Source: Paracidovorax konjaci (GTDB lineage: Bacteria > Pseudomonadota > Gammaproteobacteria > Burkholderiales > Burkholderiaceae_C). From it: a DNA stretch of 64,000 nt. The number at the start of each line of letters is the position of its first letter. Position 1 is the first letter of the stretch. Location: positions 186,001 through 250,000 of the forward strand of contig NZ_FOMQ01000006.1 of the NCBI RefSeq assembly GCF_900112675.1, read 5' to 3'. Shown here one piece after another: positions 56,949 to 64,000 of this stretch. The notes under the pieces are model-generated. The model did not search any database. It was not told the DNA's origin and saw only the letters and a list, made by a program, of their open reading frames with translations. The translations under genes and the position numbers were made by a program.

Positions 56949-58377
56949 TGTCGCCGGGGGGCGCCGGCGCCGGGACCTGCGGCGGCTTCACGAGGATGAC
57001 CGTGCAGGGCGCGTCGCGCACCACGCGCAGCGGGATCGTGTCGACGAAGCGCTGCAGCGTCGTGCCGTGCGTGGCCGCGCCCAGGATCATCACGCCCACC
57101 CGGTTGCCCGCCGCGTAGCGCACCAGCGCCTGGGCCACGTCGCTCGCTTCGAGCACGTGGAAGCTCGCGCCGTGGCTGCGCAGGTCGAGCCCCGCCGCCC
57201 ACTGGCGCAGCCGCACCAGGTGGCGGCGGTGCAGCGTGGTCTCGCTGCGGTCGGGGTCGGTGGCGCTGCTGTCCGAGGGCGAGACCACGGTCACGCAGGC
57301 CAGCCGCGCGCCAGGCCGGATACCCAGCGAACGCGTGGCGGCCTCGCGCAGCGACTGCAGCGTGGCGTCGCTCGCATCCTCCCCGGGCAGCGCCACCATG
57401 AGGATGGGCGCGGCCTCGATGAGCCGCGCGGGCAGCGGGCTCGGCTGGTAGTGCATGCCCGCCGCTCGCAGCCAGCGGCGCAGGTGTGCGCGCACGCCCG
57501 GCCCGCGCAGCCGGTGCGCGCGCTCGGTGAGCGGCACCTGCCCGGGGTTGGCGAGGTCGAAGGCCAGGTGCGCGGCCGAGGGGTAGCGCTGCGCGGCCTC
57601 GGGCTCCAGGCAGCGCAGGATCACCTCCTGCAGCCAGGGCGGCACGCCCGCGCGGTGCTGGCGCGGCGGGCGCGGCGTCATCCAGAGGCGCTGGCGCAGG
57701 CCGCCGCGCGTGGCCGGCGCGCCGAAGGGCAGCTCGCCGGTCGCGAGTTCATAAAGCATCACGCCCAGCGCGAACACGTCGCTGCGCAGGTCGCCGCGCA
57801 CGCCCACCACCTGCTCGGGCGCGATCCAGGCGGGCGAGCCCACGGCCTCGCGCATCTCCTCGGCCAGCAGGTCGGGGTAGTGCGCGTGGAACGAGAGCCC
57901 GAAATCCAGCAGCACCGCGCTGCCGTCCGGGCGCAGCAGTACGTTGGCGGGCTTCAGGTCGAGGTGGCAGACGTTCTGCTGGTGCAGGCTGTGCGCGGCC
58001 AGCGCCATGGCCGCGCCCAGCCGCGCGATGGCGGCGGCGCCCGGCGGCGCGCCGGCCTCCAGCCGGTGCTGCAGCGTGTCGCCCTCGATGTACTCCATCA
58101 CCAGGTAGGGCAGCCGCGCGAGGTCGCCCGCCGCCACGAAGCGCGGCGCGTGCGGGCCCTGCAGCGCGGGCAGGATCTGCAGCTCCACCTCGAAGCCCAC
58201 GATGTTCTCGGCGCCGTCGCCCGCGGTCATGCGCGGCACCTTCATCACGAGCGGAAAGCCCGGGTCGTGCGTGGGATCGGCGCAGGCCACGCGGTAGATA
58301 TGGGCCATGCCGCCCGCGTGCAGGCATTCGTGCACCAGGAATCCGTCCACAGCGGTGCCGGGGGAGAGCAGCTTCAT
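56917..58377 (-). CDS. Serine/threonine protein kinase fused to a universal stress protein domain
   Basis: 486 residues. Hanks-type kinase at 1-275: Gly-rich start HECLHAGGMAHIYRV, Lys in VMKVPRM, catalytic loop CHLDLKPANVLL, LLDFGLSFHAHY (DFG), SPAWIAPEQ (APE-like). After a ~60-residue linker, residues ~325-470 form a UspA domain: PILMVALPGEDASDATLQSLREA, and VGVMILGAATHGTTLQRFVDTIPLRVVRDAPCTVILVK, with the typical GxxxxG and closing strand. A soluble kinase-USP fusion. It lies between srkA (overlapping) and a metallophosphatase gene 32 bases upstream, a compact stress-signalling operon. Confidence 0.9.
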   Translation of the reverse strand: MKLLSPGTAVDGFLVHECLHAGGMAHIYRVACADPTHDPGFPLVMKVPRMTAGDGAENIVGFEVELQILPALQGPHAPRFVAAGDLARLPYLVMEYIEGDTLQHRLEAGAPPGAAAIARLGAAMALAAHSLHQQNVCHLDLKPANVLLRPDGSAVLLDFGLSFHAHYPDLLAEEMREAVGSPAWIAPEQVVGVRGDLRSDVFALGVMLYELATGELPFGAPATRGGLRQRLWMTPRPPRQHRAGVPPWLQEVILRCLEPEAAQRYPSAAHLAFDLANPGQVPLTERAHRLRGPGVRAHLRRWLRAAGMHYQPSPLPARLIEAAPILMVALPGEDASDATLQSLREAATRSLGIRPGARLACVTVVSPSDSSATDPDRSETTLHRRHLVRLRQWAAGLDLRSHGASFHVLEASDVAQALVRYAAGNRVGVMILGAATHGTTLQRFVDTIPLRVVRDAPCTVILVKPPQVPAPAPPGDNAGHALPHSA

Positions 58378-58409
58378 CGGGGGTGGTCGTGGTCGGCCCG
58401 GGCGCGCCG

Positions 58410-59168
58410 TCAGCGCCCTTCTTCGAGCCGGTCGGCGAAGAAGGCGGGCAGGCCCGCGGCGCGCACCGCGGTGGCGGCGGCCGTATGGTCGTAGGGCACG
58501 CGGTGGAAGGTGATCGTGGCCGCACCGTCGTCGAAGAGCGCATACATCGCGCGCACGTCGCGGTCGCGCGGCTGGCCCACCGAGCCCACCACCGCCAGCC
58601 ACTGGCGGTGCGGCGGCACGGGCACGGGCACGCCGGGCTGCGGCACGAAGCGCATGAGCTTGGCCGTGGGCGTGAGGAAGTAGAGCGCCTGCTCGTGCAC
58701 GTGGCCGCAGAAGACGTAGCGGATCGCCGGGTCGATGGCGCTCGCGGCCGCCATGCTGCGCTCGGCCGCGCCCGCGTCGTGCACGTAGTGCCATTGCCCG
58801 GGGCCGTCCACGCTCGCATGCACCAGCAGCGCGGAGGCGCCCAGCCGGCGCGTGAGCGGCAGCCCCGCGAGGAATTCGAGGTGGCGCGGCGCGAGTTGGG
58901 CGTGCGTCCACTGCGCGCTCTGCTCGCCCAGCAGCGGCGAATCGACGGGCGGGTCCAGCGCCGCGGCGTCGTGGTTGCCGAGCACGCACGGCGCCCCCTG
59001 CGCGGCGAGCTGCATCACGCAGTCCATCGCGTGCACCGGGTCGCCGCCGTAGCCGACCAGATCGCCCAGCAGCGCGAACTGCTCGGCGCCCTGGGCACGC
59101 GCATGCGCCAGGCAGGCGTCCAGGGCCTGGCGGTTGGCATGGATGTCGGAGAGCAGGGCGATCTTCAT
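58410..59168 (-). CDS. Calcineurin-like metallophosphoesterase
   Basis: 252 residues. Metallophosphoesterase motifs in order: IALLSDIHANRQAL (DxH), FALLGDLVGYGGDP (GD), CVLGNHDAAAL (GNHD), ALLVHASVDG (H) and YVFCGHVHEQALYF (GHxH). The binuclear site is complete. Family members hydrolyse nucleotides or phosphoproteins; here the neighbouring kinase-USP gene, 32 bases downstream in the same operon, makes a PPP-like antagonistic role attractive but unproven. ATG 59168 gives the domain at the very N-terminus. Confidence 0.93.
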   Translation of the reverse strand: MKIALLSDIHANRQALDACLAHARAQGAEQFALLGDLVGYGGDPVHAMDCVMQLAAQGAPCVLGNHDAAALDPPVDSPLLGEQSAQWTHAQLAPRHLEFLAGLPLTRRLGASALLVHASVDGPGQWHYVHDAGAAERSMAAASAIDPAIRYVFCGHVHEQALYFLTPTAKLMRFVPQPGVPVPVPPHRQWLAVVGSVGQPRDRDVRAMYALFDDGAATITFHRVPYDHTAAATAVRAAGLPAFFADRLEEGR

Positions 59169-59370
59169 GGCGGGCGCGTGTGGAAGGCGCGAAGGGGGCG
59201 GGAACGGAGGGGAGGCGCCGGGGCAGCGCAATGCAGGCGGCGGGCGCCGGGGCACCCGCGATGATGGCCCCGAATGCTGCCTCTGACCGGCGTGAGTGTG
59301 CGCGGAGTGCGAAAAAGTCGCAATCGCAGCGCAGCGCCCCCCGCCCGGCACCGCGCAGGTCCGTGGCAGC

Positions 59371-59424
59371 ACGTTTGCTATGTTTTGTATAGCAAACTAT
59401 TCAATGAAAACGGCGGCATGGAGC
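59371..59424 (+). repeat. Family-1 dispersed repeat, copy F
   Basis: Arms GTTTGCTAT / ATAGCAAAC around GTTTTGT, then TATTCAATGAAAACGGCGGC and ATGGAG. It lies in the 295-base gap between the metallophosphoesterase gene and the frameshifted gene, in which I see no gene. Confidence 0.85.
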
Positions 59425-59463
59425 ATGAAAGGCTTCAAGCGTGCAGCGGAAGGCCGGTCGATC

Positions 59464-59963
59464 TCACTGCATGGTCCCATCCGGATGGGACGACCAGGCG
59501 CTGCCCGCAGGAAGCCAGGAGGCACCCACCCAAGCCCCGGTGCGCACGAGGCTCAGGGGCTTCAGCGTTTTGCCCGGCCCACCGAAGGCGCACTGCACGG
59601 CCCAGGTCTGCCCATCGAAGCCCGGCACCAGAAAGCATGCCATCGTGGGCAGTTCCAGCACCGCCTCGTCGTCCTGCTCCGCCAGCAGGGCCATGATGTC
59701 GCGCGAGGTGGCCGTGGCGGCGTCGAGCCCTTGGGGCCACTCTCCTTTCCAGGGATTCGCCGGCTGGGACAAGGGGGCGTGGAAGGTCAGCGCATGCACC
59801 CCCCACAGTTGCTCCTGAGCGGGCAGGCCGGGGTCCATGCACTGCAGCATCAGGTCCAGCCCCAGGCTTTTCACGCCCACGTAGTAGGGGTCCGCGCCCT
59901 GGTCCTGGCCCTGGTGCAGGTCGCGGACGGGAGGATGTAGCGGCCGAGGTTGCGCAGCAGCAT
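59464..59963 (-). pseudogene. Frameshifted hypothetical gene of the T6SS island
   Basis: The start ATG 59963 opens with MLLRNLGRYILP, then closes within ~30 codons. The adjoining frame continues smoothly with VRDLHQGQDQGADPYYVG and runs to a stop at 59464 (SLGLDLMLQCMDPG, LTFHAPLSQPANPWKGEW, SSHPDGTMQ). Restoring one base near 59931 gives a 501-base gene of 166 residues, exactly in phase, so a single-base deletion (or a sequencing error) is the explanation. No named family recognised. Read as a likely accessory gene of the effector cluster, now broken. Confidence 0.7.
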
Positions 59964-60076
59964 GTCGGGCAGGGGGCGAAACGGGAGGGCATAAACAAAA
60001 AGGCCGGTTTTCGAAAAATATGATCGGCGGTCTCAAACCTGAAGTGCGACACCTGAACCTCAGGTAACTTGCACAG

Positions 60077-60184
60077 ATGACTTCGCGATACACGCACTTG
60101 CAGCCCGAAGAGCGCCTCACGCTGTCCTCGCTGGTCCAGCAAGGATGGAGCGGGCGATCCATCGCCCGCCTGCTCTCACGCTAA
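60077..60184 (+). pseudogene. IS30-family transposase remnant (N-terminus)
   Basis: ATG 60077 begins YTHLQPEERLTLSSLVQQGW and GRSIARLLSR, the unmistakable N-terminal HTH of IS30-family transposases, then stops at TAA after 35 codons instead of continuing SxxTISRE. The rest of the element is absent; the break lies against the stop codon of the candidate immunity gene. ACCTGA-ACC-TCAGGT upstream (60046-60060) may be part of the IS end. Confidence 0.8.
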
Positions 60185-61156
60185 TTAATCATTGTCAGGA
60201 TGCAGCAATTGCTTCCAGCGACCAGATTGAAAAATTTGGATCGTCTTCCAACCAACGCAAAGGAGAACGTCATCAAGGACTGAGATATCCTCGCAGTCAT
60301 CCACCTCTTGTATCTTTTGTAATCTGCTTCCAGCTTCACCCTTATTCATAGAAAACAGGCCGGCGTTCGACGAGAAATAAAGGTCGCCCTGAAACTCTAC
60401 GACCTTCGTGAGTATCATGTTGTCATCGTAGTGACTGATATCTTTGAAGCCCTGCCTGGCGTTACCGGATAAGATGGTTCCATTAAAACCACAAGCGAAA
60501 ACCTTGCGCCCCGGGAGGCATAAGACGCTCGTCAATATTTCATCGGTTGGATTGTCGCATGCAGTCCAAGAAACACCGTTGTAGTGATAGATTCCATCCA
60601 TTCCCGCAGCGTAAATATCGTCATTCGCGTATCCATCAATGTCCGAAATATCTTCTCCGAGTTTTATTTGATTGAGTGGAATAGGCTGCGTTAAATCTGG
60701 TGTGCTTTTTCGCAAATCTCCAGCAATATCAACCCATTCCCCGGAGTTCCTTCGATAGATTTGCCCCCCACCTCCACAAGCGTAGAGTTCTCCGGAAATC
60801 TCTTTGAGCGCATTGAGATACCCGTAAATCGGGAGAACATCCCTGGTCTTAACTCCAGAGTCTCCAACTTTCTCCAGCCAGCGCCTATCGGTTCTGATGA
60901 ACGAAACGCTTCCCTCTTTAGATAGGGCGGCATAGCAGCGGTGCCCGTCTATCGCAGTGATTACTACACACAAAGACTCCACCGTAATGTGCGGCAAATC
61001 GAGATGTCGCCATTTATTTCCATGATCCTCGTCATCGTAGAAAAATATTCGTGAAAACTCGGCATCCTCATCGAGGTCATCCGGTCTTGCAGCAAAGAAA
61101 TAATAATTTTTCTCGATGACTTTACACTTCAAAAATGAAACAGGAACTTTTGACAC
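60185..61156 (-). CDS. Low-GC beta-propeller-like protein, candidate immunity to the GHH toxin
   Basis: 323 residues, GTG start with AAGGTG upstream. Family not recognised by name. The sequence is made of repeated blade-like strands with aromatic and Gly motifs: GELYACGGGGQIYRRNSGEW, DDIYAAGMDGIYHYNGVSW, RKVFACGFNGTILSG and GDLYFSSNAGLFSMNKGE, typical of a beta-propeller. No signal peptide, so cytosolic. GC is clearly below the flanking genes. It starts eight bases after the stop of the nuclease toxin gene, the standard place for its immunity gene, and cytosolic location fits a DNA-cutting toxin. Confidence 0.75.
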   Translation of the reverse strand: MSKVPVSFLKCKVIEKNYYFFAARPDDLDEDAEFSRIFFYDDEDHGNKWRHLDLPHITVESLCVVITAIDGHRCYAALSKEGSVSFIRTDRRWLEKVGDSGVKTRDVLPIYGYLNALKEISGELYACGGGGQIYRRNSGEWVDIAGDLRKSTPDLTQPIPLNQIKLGEDISDIDGYANDDIYAAGMDGIYHYNGVSWTACDNPTDEILTSVLCLPGRKVFACGFNGTILSGNARQGFKDISHYDDNMILTKVVEFQGDLYFSSNAGLFSMNKGEAGSRLQKIQEVDDCEDISVLDDVLLCVGWKTIQIFQSGRWKQLLHPDND

Positions 61157-61164
61157 AGAACACC

Positions 61165-62187
61165 TTATTTTCGCGGTAGGTTTGGAGTCGTATTTCCAAC
61201 GCCAATGTTTGAAAAATCGATAGGCAATTTACCAGAAGGATCGGCTCTGACAATCGTCCCAGGGCCCAAGCCTTTAAGCTCGTGATAGGCGCGAAGTTGT
61301 GCTTCCAAAAGTAGAGGATTGCAGCCGGTGACCTTTCCCACAGCCAACGCGCCAGTCGCCTCCAATAACCCTAGCGGCGCTGTCCCGGGTGGTTTACCAG
61401 CCTTCCCCAGCGCCCGCTCTGCCTGGTCATATATTTTGTGTATTTTTCCGTGCTCTTTCGAACTGTTCAGGTTTGCGCCATCGACACAAATGACGAGGCC
61501 ATCGTCTTCTGAGACTCCAAAGGGATGAGAGCTGCCGCGTGCGCCCGTGCGGAAAACCCTATCCGGCACCACATGATGTCCCGTGCGGCCTTCAGCTTTG
61601 CATGTATCGGGCTTGTAAGGGCGCAATATGCACCTTGGGTTTCCTTTTGAATTTCCCCCCTGGGGATTGCCGTTGTCGGTAGATTTCTTCGCTGCGGCTT
61701 CCTCGGCCTCTCGTGCCGTTTTTTGACCCGCCGCTTCGGCCGCCTCGCGCCCCGCCGTCTTGCCCAGGGCCTCGGCACCCATTTCCGCAGCTTTCTTGCC
61801 GTACTTGGTGGCGGTGGCGCCAGCGCCAAGGCCCGGGATCATGGCCGCGGCACTGATGGCCGCATTCACCTTGTCACCCTCGGCGAGGTAGATCAGGGCG
61901 TTGGCGCCATCCGCCACCTCTCCGAAGCCGGGCACCAGCCCGACGACATCCAGCCCGGTGTGCAGTACATCGCTGCCCCAGCTCGCCCACCAGCCCTTTT
62001 CGGTTTCGGTCGGCTTGATCGCAGGCGCACTGGCGAAGTGGGGATTGGGAGCCGTTTCCGGCACCACCAGCCCGGTCGTGTTGCCGATGGGACCGGGCGA
62101 CGACCAACTGTTGGGTTTGATGCGCGCCGCTCGCGGCTGCGCAGCATCGGACGGGTCGTCATCCGGCCCGCGTTTTCTGGTTGCCAT
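61165..62187 (-). CDS. Polymorphic toxin with pretoxin region and GHH-type nuclease domain
   Basis: 340 residues. Residues ~65-165 form the pretoxin-like hydrophobic segment (GSDVLHTGLDVVGLVPGFGEVADGAN, SAAAMIPGLGAG) then an Ala/Glu helical stretch. From ~185 the C-terminal domain shows CKAEGRTGHHVVPDRVF with the GHH motif (203-205), LVICVDGANLNSSKEHGKIH with the HG..H, and a helical end: the Tox-GHH2 HNH/endonuclease group. The N-terminal two thirds are high-GC and the C-terminal domain (below ~61680) is low-GC, the mark of toxin-tip exchange. No PAAR or VgrG part is fused. Probably delivered by the type VI machinery of the adjacent genes. Confidence 0.88.
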   Translation of the reverse strand: MATRKRGPDDDPSDAAQPRAARIKPNSWSSPGPIGNTTGLVVPETAPNPHFASAPAIKPTETEKGWWASWGSDVLHTGLDVVGLVPGFGEVADGANALIYLAEGDKVNAAISAAAMIPGLGAGATATKYGKKAAEMGAEALGKTAGREAAEAAGQKTAREAEEAAAKKSTDNGNPQGGNSKGNPRCILRPYKPDTCKAEGRTGHHVVPDRVFRTGARGSSHPFGVSEDDGLVICVDGANLNSSKEHGKIHKIYDQAERALGKAGKPPGTAPLGLLEATGALAVGKVTGCNPLLLEAQLRAYHELKGLGPGTIVRADPSGKLPIDFSNIGVGNTTPNLPRK

Positions 62188-62266
62188 ACAGCAATGGAGG
62201 TTGGATCAATTCATCCACCATCCGCAGCGTCAGGTCCGCAGGAGGTGGGCATTGGAGCTGTGTCCG

Positions 62267-62707
62267 TCAGCCCTTGAACGAGACAGACGACAGGCAATCG
62301 GGCTTGGACCATTTGAAGCCCAGCGAAATGCGCTGCCCCTTGAAGGTCACCTCGCGGGTGACAAGCGCGTCGGGCACCGGATTGGAGGGCGGGGTGGGCG
62401 GGCTGACCGGGCCCAGGTGGCGCTCGATCGCCGCCACGTCCACGCATGCGCCCTGCAATTCGCGCAGCACGACAAACGGCGGCTTGTTCTGTGTCTTGAA
62501 CTCGCGCACGTCGGCCACGCCGACGACAACGCCATCCTGCAGCTTCAGCGGCCCCGTACTTTCAAAGAACACCACGTAGGCGTTCTCGCTGGCCTGGCGC
62601 AGTTCGATGCCCGATACGCGCGCGATGGCAGCGGCATCCTGCCCGCCCGCTGGCGCAGCAAGGATTTCGATCAGAGCCCACAAGGTTTGCATCATCGTTG
62701 CCTTCAT
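62267..62707 (-). CDS. Hypothetical protein coupled to metallopeptidase toxin, candidate immunity
   Basis: 146 residues. Its ATG overlaps the toxin stop as ATGA. No named family. The start MMQTLWALIEILAAPAGG is mildly hydrophobic but not a clear signal peptide. The core ENAYVVFFESTGPLKLQDGVVVGVADV and EVTFKGQRISLGFKW suggests a beta-rich soluble protein. As the gene immediately downstream of a PAAR-like toxin it is the natural immunity candidate, acting in whichever compartment the protease attacks. It could also be an adaptor or chaperone. Confidence 0.65.
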   Translation of the reverse strand: MKATMMQTLWALIEILAAPAGGQDAAAIARVSGIELRQASENAYVVFFESTGPLKLQDGVVVGVADVREFKTQNKPPFVVLRELQGACVDVAAIERHLGPVSPPTPPSNPVPDALVTREVTFKGQRISLGFKWSKPDCLSSVSFKG

Positions 62708-63645
62708 TTCTTTTTGCCCGCTATGTTCTGGTCGTACCAGTCACCGTAATAGTCCGCATAGGGTTGCTTCGTGGTCGATGTGATCTCGCCCTGGCCAAAC
62801 ACTTTCCCCATGCTGTCGCGCGCCGCAGCGGCGTTGCCGTCCTTCACGTACTGGTCGAATGCACCGTTGTAGGCGCCGTGGTTCGCGCTGTTGCCGGCGA
62901 TGCCGATGTCCGGACCGCCGTTCTTGATGATTTCACGCTGGACCTCGATGTTCTTCATAGCCGCCGCGCCTTCATCCGCCAACTGCCCATTCACGTAGGC
63001 TGACCGGGATGAAAAATCGGCCTGGTAGGAGTAGGTCGCGTGACCGACTTCATGCGACAGGACGCGTGTCGCGGCCGTCGGATCGTTCTTGAGGTTGCCG
63101 TCGAGCGTGATGGTCTTCGTGCCCTGGTTGGCAAAGCTGCCGCCGCCTTCTTTCCCATACTCGATCTTCCAGCCGTCCTGCTGCAGCTTTTCCAGATCCT
63201 GTTGCAGCGTGGGCGACTTGGCCACGAGATCGTCCATCCCCTTGCCAAGGCCGGTGGATGGGCCGGCCTTGCCGGCCGCACCTCCCCCGGGCTCTGTCCA
63301 GTTCATCCACATCTTGTCGCCGGTCCGGACGATGGCGCGGCCGTTGATGAAGACCGATTTACTGTAGTCTATGTCGTGGCTGATCTTCATGTGCGTCTGG
63401 CTGACGACACCTTTGCCCCCGCCCGCCTCATCGCCTTTGACGTTATCGACGTAGCTCTGGTTATGCAGGTAGGCAGGCTTGCTGGCGATGAAGACATTCG
63501 GCGAGCAGTGCATGCTCTGGTCCATCATGTGAACGATGGGATAGGGCACCGGCACACCGTTTTTGCCGGGCGTCAGGCACACGTCCGGCGCCATGCAAAT
63601 GACCTTGAAACGGGCGTCCTTGGCGGTGATGGATTCACTGGCCAC
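62704..63645 (-). CDS. DUF4150 (PAAR-like) protein with C-terminal metallopeptidase toxin domain
   Basis: 313 residues, GTG start. Residues 1-115 are a DUF4150 PAAR-like tip domain (FKVICMAPDVCLTPGKNGVPVPYPI, GRAIVRTGDKMWMNW), which sharpens the type VI spike and carries effectors. After a Gly-rich hinge (GGGAAGKAGPSTG), residues ~135-313 carry a zincin site, SHEVGHATYS (HExxH at 198-202), with a possible third ligand Glu in LADEGAAAM. The toxin probably cleaves proteins in the target cell. It overlaps the upstream DUF2169 gene by 11 bases and the downstream candidate immunity gene by four. The peptidase family is not assigned; the target is unknown. Confidence 0.88.
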   Translation of the reverse strand: MASESITAKDARFKVICMAPDVCLTPGKNGVPVPYPIVHMMDQSMHCSPNVFIASKPAYLHNQSYVDNVKGDEAGGGKGVVSQTHMKISHDIDYSKSVFINGRAIVRTGDKMWMNWTEPGGGAAGKAGPSTGLGKGMDDLVAKSPTLQQDLEKLQQDGWKIEYGKEGGGSFANQGTKTITLDGNLKNDPTAATRVLSHEVGHATYSYQADFSSRSAYVNGQLADEGAAAMKNIEVQREIIKNGGPDIGIAGNSANHGAYNGAFDQYVKDGNAAAARDSMGKVFGQGEITSTTKQPYADYYGDWYDQNIAGKKK

Positions 63646-64000
63646 GGCTGTTTCTTTCCGCGGCCTTCGCGCGAGCGGCCTGCATCATTTCCTCATCGAG
63701 TTCCATGGCCGTGCCGGGGGGCCAGGTGCCCAGTTCCAGCCGCCGCACGCCTGTCTTGCCGCTGACGACGGCGCGGCGCACGATGCTGAGGATGCCGGTG
63801 CCCATGTCGAGGATCACCGTATCGATGTTCATGGGGGCGAGCGCCAGCACCCCGACATGCAAACGCACCAGCAATTGCAGATCCTGGCGCGGCAGGAGAA
63901 AGCGGTAAGGCCCTGGGTGGTGTGCGGCCGATGTGAAATGCACCAGCACGATTTCCTCGCCACCCTGGGGATAGTCGATCTGCTGGTCTTCGGGCGCGCA
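63635..64000 (-). CDS. DUF2169 family type VI secretion accessory protein, C-terminal part (runs off window)
   Basis: The last 121 codons of a gene entering from the right edge, with no in-frame stop to the edge. The sequence matches the end of DUF2169: CAPEDQQIDYPQGGEEIVLV opens the visible part, then FLLPRQDLQLLVRLHVGVLAL, IDTVILDMGTGILSIVRRAV and a GTAMELDEEMM tail. DUF2169 proteins sit beside vgrG and DUF4150 genes in type VI clusters and act as effector adaptors or chaperones; that is the likely role here. Confidence 0.8.
   Translation of the reverse strand, partial: CAPEDQQIDYPQGGEEIVLVHFTSAAHHPGPYRFLLPRQDLQLLVRLHVGVLALAPMNIDTVILDMGTGILSIVRRAVVSGKTGVRRLELGTWPPGTAMELDEEMMQAARAKAAERNSRGQ

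Overview
This 64 kb window is high-GC chromosomal DNA from a beta-proteobacterium, most likely Comamonadaceae close to Acidovorax/Paracidovorax. I infer this from the protein content (tripartite-tricarboxylate type binding proteins, an exosortase H/IPTL-CTERM pair, exeAB-type genes, a high-GC HtpG) and the style of the intergenic repeats; I could not run a search. No rRNA, tRNA, CRISPR array or intact insertion sequence was found.

Layout. 1-2.7 kb: a LysR regulator divergent from a pirin gene, then a rearranged stretch in which an apparent amidohydrolase gene is cut down to its first codons and a zeta-like kinase plus small partner gene lies between two ~225 bp direct repeats. 2.6-13.6 kb: molybdopterin oxidoreductase, an orphan amino-acid-type binding protein, a hipBA toxin-antitoxin operon with AT-rich nested operators, ArgE-type and HipO-type M20 peptidases, a DUF2817 carboxypeptidase-like protein and a chemoreceptor. 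13.7-21.1 kb: ordinary housekeeping and hypothetical genes (acyl-CoA-binding protein, lipoprotein aminopeptidase, Tag glycosylase, CFA-type methyltransferase, DUF1840, two Bug/TctC binding proteins). 21.3-30.4 kb: one leftward seven-gene cluster, AMP-ligase, livG, livH, livM, binding protein, livF, PaaK-like ligase, which looks like uptake of a branched-chain or aromatic acid coupled to CoA activation. 30.5-42.2 kb: exeA/exeB-type genes, a Crp/Fnr regulator, a second chemoreceptor, a cupredoxin overlapping a GGDEF/EAL protein, a pseudouridine synthase and htpG with a heat-shock-like promoter.

42.3-55.7 kb holds the most coherent accessory set: a low-GC amidase and exported partner, exosortase H (xrtH) with its membrane partner, an OprB porin, a sugar-type binding protein followed by a hybrid histidine kinase, a 1223-residue DUF11 surface protein ending in an IPTL-CTERM sorting signal, and an OmpR-type regulator. 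A 20-bp motif matching at 16 positions lies upstream of both the regulator gene and the DUF11 gene, suggesting one regulon. 55.9-59.2 kb: SrkA-type kinase, a Ser/Thr kinase fused to a universal-stress domain, and a metallophosphatase. 59.4-64 kb: a type VI secretion effector island (DUF2169, a PAAR-like/metallopeptidase toxin, a pretoxin-GHH nuclease toxin and candidate immunity genes) ending in an IS30 remnant and a frameshifted gene.

Two dispersed repeat families run through the window. Family 1 is an AT-rich hairpin followed by a conserved GC-rich tail; two copies sit in frame inside genes. Family 2 is a GC-rich hairpin unit immediately 3' of stop codons. A third oddity is a ~128 bp structured insertion at the 3' end of livH that leaves two synonymous copies of the terminal codons.
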